From: Photobacterium sanguinicancri | GTDB lineage: Bacteria > Pseudomonadota > Gammaproteobacteria > Enterobacterales > Vibrionaceae | Length of the DNA: 64,000 nt | Assembly: GCF_024346675.1 (NCBI RefSeq) | Contig: NZ_AP024851.1 | Span: 1-64,000 of the forward strand | Direction of reading: 5' to 3' | Part shown: positions 47,532 to 56,812 of the stretch, one piece after another | How positions within the stretch are numbered: position 1 is the first letter of the stretch | Layout: each line of letters begins with the position of its first letter | Translations under genes and position numbers: made by a program | The notes under the pieces: generated by a model | Database searches by the model: none | The model's input: the letters and a program-made list of their open reading frames with translations, nothing else | What the model was told of the DNA's origin: nothing

Positions 47532-48886
47532 TATAAGTTTGCACTCGCCTCGGCGCCAGCGACTGATTTTGAGAACAACCAGTTTTTCCGACCCGTTGTG
47601 AACGGCCTAATATCTCGTTCGGTCACATTGTTATCAATGCTGATTTTGCCGTCTTCGAGGTAAGTAGTTAATTTGTCCCATTGATTCAACGTGTAGTTGA
47701 TGGCTTTACCTATCAAGCTTTTTGGTAGCACTTTTTCTTGGCTCTCTTTCAACCAAGAATGGAACTCATCCAGTATCGGGATGGCTTTTTCTAATCGATA
47801 TTGATGACGCTCCTCCGCACTCAACGTTTTGCAGTGACTTTCTACTGCATAAAGTCTGCTGATGTAACTAAGTGCCTTTTCAGAACGCCCTGATTTTCCT
47901 GCTGGTTGGGCTTTTTGCGCATCGGTGAACTTGCGTCTTGCATGCGCCATGCAGCCTGCAAGGGTAACAAGTTCTAGCCCCTCATAACCAATATATCCAT
48001 CGCACAGTAAGTAACCTGCGTAATCACCCAGAAAGGCTTTCGGACAAGATTGGGCGCTGCTTGGTTGATATTCATAGATGACAACTGGCTGAGAGGTGAA
48101 CTCACCACTGCGATACACCCACATGTACGACTTGCTTGTCGCGGCCCGGTCGGGTTCACTCAATACCTGTACCGTAGTCTCGTCAGCACAGATAAGCGAA
48201 CCATGGATAAGGTGTTGTTTCATTGCGTCAACGAGCACCTTAACTTTCGCCCCGAGTTGTACGCACCAGTTTGCTAATGTACCGCGACTAATATCGATAT
48301 CGGCACGTTTGAGGATATCGACCTGGCGATAAAGTGGCAGCGCATCGACATATTTAGCGGTGGCAACAGCAGCAAGGGTCTCTGGGCTGGCGATACTCTT
48401 TGGGATCATACTAGCCGGTTTAGGTGTAGTAATGATCTGGCTTTTGAGTGCTGTTTTCTCACAGGTTCGGCAGGCATATTTCGTTCGCTGATGACGGATC
48501 ACGCTGACTTTCTGAGGGATGATTTTCAGCTCTTCCGAGGTTTCACTGCCACACTCATGCATGGCATCTCCGCAACAGTCACAGTGCGGTGCATTCAGGG
48601 TATGGATGCGCGTTTCACGCTCTAGTCCCTCCGGTAGCGGCTTTCTGCCTTTCTTATGATGTTTTGGCTCGGGCTTATTTTGCTGCTCAGCCTCATTGAA
48701 GGTGCCTTTGGGGTGTTTCTCACTTTGTGCCGCGAAGCGTTTAGATTTACTCAGATTGAGTTGTTCCGTGAGCAATTGAACGGTACTTTTAAGTTCAATG
48801 ACCTCTTCAGACAGCGATTGTTTTTCTTGCTGAAGTTGTAGCAACATCGCTTTAAGTTGCTCTACATCATCAGGAAGTTCGTTCAT
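47528..48886 (-). pseudogene. tnpC: IS66 transposase TnpC, C-terminally truncated
   Basis: 452 residues of the IS66 DDE transposase. A leucine-zipper-like N-terminus (ELPDDVEQLKAMLLQLQQEK), a zinc-binding segment (CDCCGDAMHECG) and most of the catalytic domain (LICADETTVQV, YLLCDGYIGYEG, NNVTERDIRPF) are present. The frame ends with a TGA supplied by foreign DNA right after ASANLY, whereas family members continue about 50 residues. Activity may be lost, and transposition is blocked by the missing right end. Confidence 0.85.
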
Positions 48887-48972
48887 TGTTACAGCTCTTA
48901 ATCCATCATTTTCACATAGTTTGACCGCAAAAAAGGATCGTTCAAGCGCAATATGCGGATCAGTATTCTAGC

Positions 48973-49317
48973 TCACACTTCTCGCCCATATAGAGGTTGA
49001 TGAGCTTGCGGGTTTTCAAGCATTAGCCCAGATAGTAGCCAGTTTAGCTGCTGGGTAGAGATGTGGATATGGCCTGCTGCCGTGGGCTTTGGCCACTTAA
49101 AGTGGCCTTTTTCTAGTCGGCGATAATAGAGCCAAAAACCATTGGTATCCCAGAATAGGATTTTAATTTTATCTCGCCCTCGATTGCAGACAATGAACCA
49201 TGCGTTACTGAGTGGATCCATTTCTAATACGTCCGCCACAATGAGAGATAGGCCATCAATCGACTTGCGCATGTCGGTTATTCCCGACACGAGATAAATA
49301 CTACCACTGGGGATCAT
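48973..49317 (-). CDS. tnpB: IS66 accessory protein TnpB
   Basis: A 114-residue IS66 Orf2/TnpB protein, required with TnpA for transposition of IS66-type elements. It shows the family pattern YLVSGITDMRKSIDGLS, CNRGRDKIKILFWDTNGFWLYYRRLEKG and the WLLSGL ending. Its start overlaps the tnpA stop by four bases. It is intact in length. Confidence 0.92.
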   Translation of the reverse strand: MIPSGSIYLVSGITDMRKSIDGLSLIVADVLEMDPLSNAWFIVCNRGRDKIKILFWDTNGFWLYYRRLEKGHFKWPKPTAAGHIHISTQQLNWLLSGLMLENPQAHQPLYGREV

Positions 49318-49604
49318 TGCAAGGCCTCAAGCCAATGGCGAATTTGCCCACATGACAAATTGCAGGGAAGACAGACCCGCAATCCGCTAGGCAAAAACAC
49401 TTCAATACATGAAGCCTCGACCTTTTCATCGAGCAGAACGGGTAATACACATTGAGTCTCGTCATTAGTACGTAACTTTTTCAGCCAGTAGTAAAACGTC
49501 GCTAATTTGATATTACGCTGCTGACAAAAGTCGGCCTTGGTGAGGTCGCTTGGGGCTTGCTCATCGATAATAGATTGCCAGTGTTGTTGTTTGGTCGATG
49601 TCAT
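49314..49604 (-). CDS. tnpA: IS66 accessory protein TnpA
   Basis: A 96-residue IS66 Orf1/TnpA protein with a helix-turn-helix of the form LTKADFCQQRNIKLATFYYWLKKL. ATG 49604 is chosen because AAGGAGAATCACC precedes it; the longer open frame only reads the IS end. It is the first gene of the element. Confidence 0.88.
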   Translation of the reverse strand: MTSTKQQHWQSIIDEQAPSDLTKADFCQQRNIKLATFYYWLKKLRTNDETQCVLPVLLDEKVEASCIEVFLPSGLRVCLPCNLSCGQIRHWLEALQ

Positions 49605-49684
49605 GGTGATTCTCCTTAAATAACGAAGAAACAGGATCATATATGTGGCTGGATTTGGGAATGTGGGGTTAATTAGGCGCTTAC

Positions 49685-50448
49685 AGTGCAATCGCTGCCG
49701 ACATCAAGCATCACTAACGTCTGGAACTCTCTTTGCCAACTCTAAACTTCCCTTAACGCCTTGGTTTTTAACCATTTATCTAATCACACAAGAGAAAAAC
49801 GGGATCTCTGCGTTGGAGTTATCTCGTAATTTGGGTGTTTCTTATAATGCTGCCTGTCGGTTGAAACATAAGTTAATGCAAGCAATGAAAGAGCGTGACG
49901 ACGAATCTCAACTCACAGGATTTATTCAGATTGATGACGTTTATTGGGGCGGTGTTCGCCGAGGTTCTCGTGGTCGAGAAGCGAAAGGCAAGCGTCCATT
50001 TGTAGCAGCAGTGTCTTTAAACGATGAAGGTCATCCCATTCATATGCGCTTTTCTGTTGTTAAAGGCTTCCAGAAACATGAGTTAACACAATGGGCGAAA
50101 ACGCATTTACGGCCAAAATCGCTTGTTATATCAGATGGTTTAGCTTACTTCAGAGGCATTGAAGATGCAAACGAGTTCCATCTTGCCATTGTCACTGGTG
50201 GTGCTGATTGTGTTGAATTACCGTACTTCAAGTGGGTTAACACGATGATAAGTAATGTGAAAAACTCAATGCACGGAACTTACCATGCGATAAACAACAA
50301 GCACTTACCGAGATATCTCGCTGAATTCTGCTTTAAGTTCAATCGCAGATTTGATTTGGGAAAAATGATAGATAACCTGATTCACTCAAGTATTCAAACA
50401 GCACCGATGCCTGAGCGTTTACTCAAATTGGCTGAGGCTCGGTGGTAA
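49685..50448 (+). pseudogene. IS1595-family (ISXO2-like) transposase fragment
   Basis: About 254 residues of an ISXO2-like DDE transposase. The sequence begins in the second half of the zinc ribbon (QCNRCRHQASLTSGTLF) directly at the IS66 end, then continues with TQEKNGISALELSRNLGVSYNAA, the first catalytic Asp region FIQIDDVYWGG, the second in LVISDGLAYF, and KWVNTMISNVKNSMHGTYH to a normal C-terminus LLKLAEARW. The first 50 or so codons and the 5' inverted repeat are absent and do not reappear on the far side of IS66, so a deletion accompanied or followed the IS66 insertion. Confidence 0.85.
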
Positions 50449-50629
50449 TCAGGAACATCCAAGGATTAGAATCTCTATGGATGCTTAACAAGGGCCAGTT
50501 TTATTCATTGGTTACGCAATGATAAACGTAAAACCATGGTACGGACCCTGCTTGTATCGTATCTATAATGATGAGGCTGCTTACCTGTCATCATTAAATC
50601 CATTTCTGGTCATATCGGCTAAGCCCGTT

Positions 50630-51547
50630 TTAGATACGCGCTTTCACGTAATCAAGCGCACCTGTAATAGCCGCTACTTGCGCGTTATTACAATCTTGAT
50701 CTGTTACGTGCTCACTGTCTGGGTAGACTTCTGTCGTGGTGCCGTAAGTACAGTCAGTGATGCCGTTACATAGGCTTAGGGCTTTCATTGGGTAGTTGAT
50801 CACGCCTTCTTGCTCGATTGTCTCACCAATGATCTTGCCTTCACTGTCTGGTGGGGCAATGTGTGTCACGCGGCGAACCGAATCAATCACCGCTTTTTGG
50901 AAATCAGCTTGTGGGTTTTCAGTGTCACCTACCGTGTAGAAGCCATCTGGCACGCTATCTTCGATGTATTCTTTACCATCACGCGCAGACAGTGCAGGGC
51001 GGAACTCTTCTTCGTCAGTATCTGTGGTTTCGTGCAGATCAATATGAACCAGCACATCACCTAATGAAGTGGCTAACTGCATCAGCGCTGCAGACTCTTC
51101 AGCTGGGCTATCGGCGAAGAAAGAACGGTTTGGATCAATCGCTAGCGGGTTCCAACGGTTAATCGTTTCGTAACCCCAAGGGCTAACACAAGGCGCAACC
51201 ACAATATTGAATGTGTCGCTATAACGTTCAGCTTGAGTATCTAAAAATTGGATTGCACCGTGCACGCCACTGGTTTCGTAGCCGTGAACACCGCCTGAAA
51301 TCAGCACAGTTGGTTTCGCTGGATCCCAGTTTTTTGTTTTCAGTGAAAGCAGAGGGAAGCGTTCTGTGTCGTAAGAAAGCGCGCCGTATTGAGTCAGATC
51401 AAAGCGGTCTGAGAGTGCGTTAATCTTGGTCACAACGTCATCTTGGTAAGAGCGCTTAACCGTGACTTGTGCTCGCCATTGTGCTTTTTCTTCATCGTTC
51501 CATTTTTGGCCTGGAGTACCAATTGGGTAAGTGTGCGAACTTTTCAT
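50630..51547 (-). CDS. M14-family zinc metallocarboxypeptidase
   Basis: A 305-residue cytoplasmic-looking peptidase of the M14/succinylglutamate desuccinylase-like superfamily. Zinc ligands are H88 and E91 in GGVHGYETSG, with the third His in VHIDLHETTDTD. NRWNPLAIDPNRSF supplies the Asn-Arg substrate-binding pair, and TTEVYPDSE carries the likely catalytic Glu. No signal peptide is present. ATG 51547 follows AAAGGGA at good spacing and is preferred over 51592. The substrate (peptide, murein fragment or acyl amino acid) is not certain. Confidence 0.8.
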   Translation of the reverse strand: MKSSHTYPIGTPGQKWNDEEKAQWRAQVTVKRSYQDDVVTKINALSDRFDLTQYGALSYDTERFPLLSLKTKNWDPAKPTVLISGGVHGYETSGVHGAIQFLDTQAERYSDTFNIVVAPCVSPWGYETINRWNPLAIDPNRSFFADSPAEESAALMQLATSLGDVLVHIDLHETTDTDEEEFRPALSARDGKEYIEDSVPDGFYTVGDTENPQADFQKAVIDSVRRVTHIAPPDSEGKIIGETIEQEGVINYPMKALSLCNGITDCTYGTTTEVYPDSEHVTDQDCNNAQVAAITGALDYVKARI

Positions 51548-51659
51548 AATTTCCCTTTGTTTTTCCACTGAATGTAACTGTGCCTTGAGCATAAATCACC
51601 AGCAGGAATGAAACAAGCACCGCATAGGGTGCTTGTTTGTAAAGGAAAATGCATTTGTC

Positions 51660-52544
51660 TTACGAATTCTTTGGCTGCCATTTCCCTTGGCTATCTTTAC
51701 ACACTTCTGTTGCCCGCGATTCAATCTGACGACGCTTTTTGCTTAACTCTATTTTCAGCGTTCGGCACTGCGAGGGTTCGCTCTTAGAGGCAAAGAGTGT
51801 GATTTCACCACCAATTTGAGTGCTGCTGTTATACCACGTTTTCTTACTACCTAATTTATTGGACGCTAATAATTCAACGACCGTTTCTTGCATCATTTTT
51901 TCGTCTTTATCTGACAGTGAAGCGCGAGAAAACAGCGGGGTGCCATCAGGCAAAATAGAAAGCGGAGCTTTTAAAATCCCAGTAAACACACCAGAAACAA
52001 ACCCTTCAGAGGCTTGCTGCCCAGCCGTTTCAACATCACTGACGAGTTGCTGAGCACCTGCCAAAAGTACCGGCGCATCGGCACGTATTGCTTCACTTTC
52101 ATTCAATATCGCAGGAATTTGCCGAGAAACCCCCGCGATGCTTTTATTGGTTGAATCAACCCGTTTTAGTACCGCAGGCACCTGCTGGCGAAGCTGTTTA
52201 GACTCGGCCAGAATCGGTGGTATTTGTTTTTCGACTGCATCCACTTGCGCCAAAATAGGGGGTATTTGCGCCGTAATGTCATCGACTCGTTGTAAAATAG
52301 GGTCAATTTTCTGATTAATCGCATCCACTTGCGCTAATACGTCAGGCACTTGTTCGGTGATGGTATCTACCCGTTCTAGTATGTCGGGGATTTGCAGCTG
52401 CACCTGCTGAATTTCATCGATGAGAGGAGATAGCTGGCTCAGGTGTTGGCCGAACTGACTGATGCTGTAACCGACATAGACTAAGCTTGCCGCTAGCGTA
52501 AGGCGAGCCATATTGGTGAAGCTGGTGGCGCTAAGTAGTGACAT
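51660..52544 (-). CDS. Membrane-anchored 14-residue-repeat protein
   Basis: A 294-residue protein with one N-terminal helix (about residues 12-30), then about nine imperfect 14-residue units of the type QIPPILAQVDAVEK (about 45-160), which should form a long helical rod. A C-terminal domain (about 215-290) has W-Y-N-S-S, SQCRTL and a final CKDSQGKWQ, resembling the RT0821/Lpp0805-type surface domain with its paired cysteines. It is downstream of the DMT transporter on the same strand, 42 bp apart. No function is known to me; a spacer or scaffold in the envelope is inference. Confidence 0.7.
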   Translation of the reverse strand: MSLLSATSFTNMARLTLAASLVYVGYSISQFGQHLSQLSPLIDEIQQVQLQIPDILERVDTITEQVPDVLAQVDAINQKIDPILQRVDDITAQIPPILAQVDAVEKQIPPILAESKQLRQQVPAVLKRVDSTNKSIAGVSRQIPAILNESEAIRADAPVLLAGAQQLVSDVETAGQQASEGFVSGVFTGILKAPLSILPDGTPLFSRASLSDKDEKMMQETVVELLASNKLGSKKTWYNSSTQIGGEITLFASKSEPSQCRTLKIELSKKRRQIESRATEVCKDSQGKWQPKNS

Positions 52545-52586
52545 AAGATGCTTCCTTTCATCTGTATTATCAAAACAGTAGCAGCA

Positions 52587-53543
52587 TTAGCGAGCGGGAT
52601 CGAGCGTAACGCGTTTCTTCATAATAGGAAGGAAGGTATGTAGCAAGCTTGCAAACACTATGATGCTAACGCCTGCCACTTTATTCCATGGCATCGCTTG
52701 ATCAAATAAGGTGACTTGCCAAACGACAGTGAACAACAAGTTAGTAAAAATAAGCGGTGCCAGCTGAGAGCCTGATTCAGCTAATCGGTACGCTTTTGCT
52801 CGCATCACTTGGGTATTGATGATGCACAACGAAAGTAACAGCAGCATGACAGGTACAGCGAATACAGTAAGGCCATTAATGACACTTTCTGATTCGAGAG
52901 TCTGTTGCCAAGGCATCATATGCGCCAATACCGCTTGGCCTGATACTGCGCTTGTCGCAACCACAGGCAGTAAAATGAGTGCCGCCAGACTGAATGTCCA
53001 CGCATTTAAAGCCGAAGGAGACAGGCTGCCTTTACTGGCACGGTATAGGCTAAGCTGTGATCCCGCATTAAAAATCCCCGCCGCTAAACCAAGTAATAAC
53101 TCGGGCTTCAATTCAAAACCTTGTGAGTTGCCCGCTTGCAACATCACCCCGATAAACATCAAGATAAGATTCAGGAAAGTGGCTGATTTTATCGAGGCTC
53201 CAAAAAACAGTTTTTCTAACAAAGGAATAAACAAAGGCCCAGTGCTGAATAGCACCACGGTTTCGACCAAGGTGAGATGATCGATTGCGTATAAGAAACA
53301 CCATTGGCTAGCTGAAATACACAGTGCGCGTACCAATAAGCCTTTCCACATGTTACGCGGTGGTAGTTGCCAATGTTGAAAAGCCAAGAAAATGAAGAGT
53401 ATTATGGCTGGAATAGCAAAGCGTAGAAAACTTAACCACTCTGCGGTAAAGGTATGACTGAGCCATTTCGCTAACACGCCATTAAGCGATAGGGTAAATG
53501 TACTGGCAATCATAAATAAAGTGGGGCGGTAATCTGTCGTCAT
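52587..53543 (-). CDS. DMT superfamily (EamA) transporter
   Basis: A 318-residue inner-membrane permease with ten predicted helices in two EamA halves. The N-terminal half contains WLSFLRFAIPAIILF and ISASQWCFLYAIDHLTLVETVVLFSTGPLF, the typical RhaT/EamA pattern. It probably exports amino acids or metabolites; the substrate is unknown. An AGGAGAAAAGC site precedes the start. A LysR regulator is divergently transcribed 90 bp away and is its likely controller. Confidence 0.88.
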   Translation of the reverse strand: MTTDYRPTLFMIASTFTLSLNGVLAKWLSHTFTAEWLSFLRFAIPAIILFIFLAFQHWQLPPRNMWKGLLVRALCISASQWCFLYAIDHLTLVETVVLFSTGPLFIPLLEKLFFGASIKSATFLNLILMFIGVMLQAGNSQGFELKPELLLGLAAGIFNAGSQLSLYRASKGSLSPSALNAWTFSLAALILLPVVATSAVSGQAVLAHMMPWQQTLESESVINGLTVFAVPVMLLLLSLCIINTQVMRAKAYRLAESGSQLAPLIFTNLLFTVVWQVTLFDQAMPWNKVAGVSIIVFASLLHTFLPIMKKRVTLDPAR

Positions 53544-53633
53544 GCTTTTCTCCTGCTATGTGGTAAGGCTACGCGGCCTGATGCCAGAGAAAAAGCGAGT
53601 AATAGTGAACAGCTATGTTAGGAAAACTTACAG

Positions 53634-54566
53634 ATGAGAAAGCTTGTACCGCTTAAATCAATATATGCTTTTGTTGCTGTGGCTGAAATGGGCAGCATGA
53701 CGGAAGCCGCCGCTGTATTGTGCGTAAGTCATTCGGCAATAAGCCAAGCCATAAAAGCACTTGAAAAGCAGGTTGATCAGCCATTATTTAATCGGATTGG
53801 TCGACGGGTTGAGCTTAACCAAGTGGGAAAAAAGTATTACCGAAAAGTCGCGCCAGCACTGGAACAAATCGTAGAAGCCACAGAAGACTTGGTTGATATT
53901 CATCACGACAAGCACCTGACCATTAACATGGTTCACTCACTCGCGCTGCATTGGTGGATCCCACGGGTGCCTGACTTTCAGCAAGCCATGCCAGAGCTTG
54001 ATGTGCGTATTTCTAATATTCTCGGCAGCTTTGAATTAGAGCGTGAAGGGGTCGATATTGCGCTTATCCATGGTAAGCCGAAGGAATGGCAGGACTATTA
54101 TTGCGAAAAGCTAGGGGACGATGAATTGATCATGGTGTGTAGCCCTCAAATGATCGAGCAAGTCACCGATCCAACATTGAAAACCATCCTGAAAGCAGCC
54201 CCCAATTCCATCGATGCAGCCAAACAGTTACTCAATTATTTTCCGCCCATTTTTGTCACCAATGATAGGCGTAAACATGATTGGCAGGTGTGGTGTGAGG
54301 CGAATGGCATAGCATTACCTCATCAGCAAAATAACTTAACCTTCTCGGCTTCGATTCAAGCGGTACAAGCGACGATTCGCCGGTTAGGCGTGCTCATTAC
54401 CCATCGCCAATTTGTCCGTGACGATATAACTCATGGTGTGTTAACAGAAGTAGGTCCATCAGTCTTAAACCCTTATCAAGATTTTTACTTTGTATGTCGA
54501 CCCGATAAGCTACGGCGTGAAACTGTACTACTACTGCGGGCTTGGCTTAGGGAGCAGTTTAAGTAA
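53634..54566 (+). CDS. LysR-family transcriptional regulator (GcvA-like)
   Basis: A 310-residue LysR regulator. The winged helix-turn-helix is at residues 5-65 (KSIYAFVAVAEMGSMTEAAAVLCVSHSAISQAIKALE split across its two helices), followed by a periplasmic-binding-like effector domain. It is divergent from the DMT transporter gene, the usual arrangement for a LysR protein controlling its neighbour and itself from the shared 90-bp region. The effector is unknown. Confidence 0.9.
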   Translation: MRKLVPLKSIYAFVAVAEMGSMTEAAAVLCVSHSAISQAIKALEKQVDQPLFNRIGRRVELNQVGKKYYRKVAPALEQIVEATEDLVDIHHDKHLTINMVHSLALHWWIPRVPDFQQAMPELDVRISNILGSFELEREGVDIALIHGKPKEWQDYYCEKLGDDELIMVCSPQMIEQVTDPTLKTILKAAPNSIDAAKQLLNYFPPIFVTNDRRKHDWQVWCEANGIALPHQQNNLTFSASIQAVQATIRRLGVLITHRQFVRDDITHGVLTEVGPSVLNPYQDFYFVCRPDKLRRETVLLLRAWLREQFK

Positions 54567-54655
54567 AAAGTATAATGTTTTTCATCAAACCTATTGATTA
54601 TTACCAAATGTACACTGTACTATAGGTTCGTTGTTAAACATAATAAGAGCAGAAC

Positions 54656-55036
54656 ATGACTCAACTTAAAAAAGTGTTATTAATTGGTAGTGTATTAGCA
54701 GTAACAGCGGGTTGTTCAAGCATTGCTGAAAGTTTGGTTGAAAGCCATACCAGCCAAAATGGTACTGAAGTACTGATCGGCCAAGCGGTACCAAAAGAAG
54801 CGATGCAATGTAAATTGCTACTTAATGAAGTACGTGAATGGAAAATCACAGATCGCGCAACACCAAATCTTGGTATGGAGCGTTTAGTTGGTGAGGTCTT
54901 AGAGCCAGCAGTCGAGCTAGGCGCTAACTATGTGCACCTAGATATCCCAACAGAAGTTTCTGTGATGGGTGTACCTGTCACCATTTTAAGTGATGCACAA
55001 GCAAACTATTACGATTGTGAGTCAACTCAGTTTTAA
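54656..55036 (+). CDS. Small lipoprotein
   Basis: A 126-residue predicted lipoprotein: signal peptide with lipobox VTAGC at residues 16-20, then a compact domain with two further cysteines (MQCKLL and YDCEST) that could form a disulphide. It resembles DUF4156-type lipoproteins in size, in the early E-V-x-G-x-x-x-x-x-x-x-C pattern and in the ANYVHLD segment, but the match is tentative. It stands alone, convergent with the arsenite exporter gene. Confidence 0.7.
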   Translation: MTQLKKVLLIGSVLAVTAGCSSIAESLVESHTSQNGTEVLIGQAVPKEAMQCKLLLNEVREWKITDRATPNLGMERLVGEVLEPAVELGANYVHLDIPTEVSVMGVPVTILSDAQANYYDCESTQF

Positions 55037-55110
55037 GCTTATGTAACTTATACCCAGTAGAGCTAAGTTCAACAGGTTCAAGATAATGGGTAGTATGGCG
55101 CTAAATAGAA

Positions 55111-55145
55111 AAACGGCTTACCAGCAGATGGTAAGCCGTTTTTAT
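55111..55145. terminator. Bidirectional terminator between lipoprotein and acr3
   Basis: AAACGGCTTACC pairs perfectly with GGTAAGCCGTTT across a seven-base loop; T residues follow on the plus strand and A residues precede it. Confidence 0.9.
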
Positions 55146-55172
55146 TAAGATACATTATTAAATCTGAAGTGC

Positions 55173-56198
55173 TTAGCTTGTTGCTTCGCTTACCGCAAAA
55201 TCATTGCGCGTTTTATTAGCGTAAGCGACTAACGACAGCATCACGGGTACTTCAACTAACACACCCACGACTGTCGCTAACGCCGCCCCAGAGTGGATAC
55301 CAAATAGGCTAATCGCCACGGCTACCGCAAGTTCAAAGAAGTTAGATGCACCTATCATGGCACCAGGTGCCGCGACATTATGTGGTTGTCCCCATTTCTT
55401 CATCCAGATGTAAGTTACAGCAAAAATCAGATACGTTTGAATCAATAACGGCACAGCAATGAGCACGATATCAAGCGGATTATCTATAATGGTTTGTGCT
55501 TGGAAGCCAAACAGTAAAATCACCGTACCGACTAAACCCACAATTGAAAATGGCTTTAAGGTCGCGCCAAGCTTATCGAGCTTAGTTTGATCATTCACAA
55601 CGCGACGGGTGATAACACCAGCCACTAAAGGCACCACAACAAACAGTGATACCGATAAGATTAAGGTATCCCAAGGCACGGTTACATCTGTCACCCCAAG
55701 TAAAAAGGCAGCCAGTGGTGCGAACGCCACCACCATGATCAAATCATTGATCGACACTTGCACTAAGGTGTAGTTTGCATCGCCTTTGGTTAGCTGGCTC
55801 CAAACAAACACCATCGCGGTACAAGGTGCCACGCCTAGCAAGATCATCCCTGCAATGTATTGATCACCAAGTTCAGGACTGATCCACGGGCCAAAAATGT
55901 AGCGCATGAACAGCATCGCGAGCAGCGCCATAGAGAAAGGCTTGATCAGCCAGTTAACCACCACCGTAATGATCAACCCTTTAGGGCGACGATGAACGTT
56001 TTTTACCGAAGTGAAATCAACCTGCATCATCATTGGGTAAATCATTAACCAGATAAGCACAGCAATCACTAAATTGATCTGTGCGTATTGGAGATCACCC
56101 AAAGTGATAAAAGTGTCGGGAAATAGTACGCCAGCAAAAAGGCCGACAATCATACCTAGGCCAACCCATACACTTAAAAAGCGTTCGAAAATACCCAT
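55173..56198 (-). CDS. acr3: Arsenite efflux permease, ACR3 family
   Basis: A 341-residue inner-membrane arsenite exporter with about ten helices. The essential cysteine sits in [13 protein letters not shown], and the conserved membrane glutamate in [14 protein letters not shown]. It matches the ACR3 family rather than ArsB. It lies 140 bp downstream of arsR on the same strand and is probably cotranscribed. No arsC reductase gene is visible here, so arsenate would have to be reduced by an enzyme encoded elsewhere. Confidence 0.93.
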   Translation of the reverse strand: MGIFERFLSVWVGLGMIVGLFAGVLFPDTFITLGDLQYAQINLVIAVLIWLMIYPMMMQVDFTSVKNVHRRPKGLIITVVVNWLIKPFSMALLAMLFMRYIFGPWISPELGDQYIAGMILLGVAPCTAMVFVWSQLTKGDANYTLVQVSINDLIMVVAFAPLAAFLLGVTDVTVPWDTLILSVSLFVVVPLVAGVITRRVVNDQTKLDKLGATLKPFSIVGLVGTVILLFGFQAQTIIDNPLDIVLIAVPLLIQTYLIFAVTYIWMKKWGQPHNVAAPGAMIGASNFFELAVAVAISLFGIHSGAALATVVGVLVEVPVMLSLVAYANKTRNDFAVSEATS

Positions 56199-56262
56199 GC
56201 TATGTTCCTTGAATTTATATACCGTCGTTTTGCGAACAAACTTTCAGTAAACGAAAGGTGAG

Positions 56263-56300
56263 TGAATACGACTCCCCTTATTGAAAGGGAAGTGTATTCA
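56263..56300. repeat. Imperfect inverted repeat between arsR and acr3
   Basis: TGAATAC-ACT-CCCTT pairs with AAGGG-AGT-GTATTCA with small internal bulges. It is an intercistronic hairpin that could tune arsR:acr3 message ratio or be a second operator; neither is shown. Confidence 0.55.
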
Positions 56301-56338
56301 TTAAATAGTTAAACCAATTCAGTTATTGAATGGCGAGA

Positions 56339-56710
56339 TTACTCAGGGCTTGGTTCCTGAGTGAGTGTTTGATCGCAGCTCGGACAAATGGAGCTAGACG
56401 ATGGTGGAGAGCATGTGGCGTTATTTTCATCTTCACAGCATGCTTCTGTCATGTACGCGATCAAATCAAGCATTAAAGGAATGTCAGCGCGGTAACGTTG
56501 GAAGCGCCCTTCTTTGGTTACTGTTACTAACCCCGCATGGAACATGGCCTTTAAATGAAATGACAATGAGTTTGGTGCTACACCCATCTCGGTCGCCATT
56601 TCGCCAGCCACAAGGCCCTTACTTCCCGCTTTGACTAATAGACGCCAAGCATCTAAACGCACACCAGAAGAAAGGGATTCAAAAACTTTCGTAGCGTTAT
56701 CTCTGTTCAT
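56339..56710 (-). CDS. arsR: ArsR-family arsenic-responsive repressor with cysteine-rich tail
   Basis: A 123-residue winged-helix repressor: FESLSSGVRLDAWRLLVKAG, then the recognition helix region MATEMGVAPNSLSFHLKAM and the wing KEGRFQRYRAD. The classic CVC metal site in the recognition helix is absent; instead the C-terminal tail has five cysteines (EACCEDENNATC, ICPSC) that could bind As(III). ATG 56710 is chosen although the frame opens at 56812, because it gives the family N-terminus and leaves the operator palindrome just upstream. Confidence 0.85.
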   Translation of the reverse strand: MNRDNATKVFESLSSGVRLDAWRLLVKAGSKGLVAGEMATEMGVAPNSLSFHLKAMFHAGLVTVTKEGRFQRYRADIPLMLDLIAYMTEACCEDENNATCSPPSSSSICPSCDQTLTQEPSPE

Positions 56711-56714
56711 GAGT

Positions 56715-56736
56715 TCAATACTACAAGAACTATTGA
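56715..56736 (-). promoter_or_regulatory. Candidate ArsR operator
   Basis: TCAATA-N10-TATTGA, an inverted repeat immediately upstream of the arsR start codon. The position and symmetry fit autorepression by ArsR. It also explains why the open frame continues upstream without being coding. Confidence 0.55.
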
Positions 56737-56812
56737 AATGATCAAGTTGCGAACAATAAAAATCTTCGATTTTTTGTGGTTTCCAGTCCTGTTCTGGATT
56801 CTTTCCGGCCAA

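Larger units (their letters stand above)
47531..49684 (-). mobile_element. IS66-family element, truncated at its right end
   Basis: Carries the IS66 trio tnpA-tnpB-tnpC on the minus strand. The intact end is at 49684, where the element begins GTAAGCGCCT, the usual IS66 terminal sequence. The other end is missing: tnpC stops being IS66-like after AGAEASANLY at about 47531, so the last 50 or so codons and the right inverted repeat are gone. Target duplication cannot be assessed. The intact end lies inside an IS1595-family transposase gene. Confidence 0.85.

Noticed and set aside
47531..47663. Extension of the truncated exported gene beyond 47531
   Set aside because: This part of the frame is antisense to IS66 tnpC, so it is read-through and not original gene sequence.
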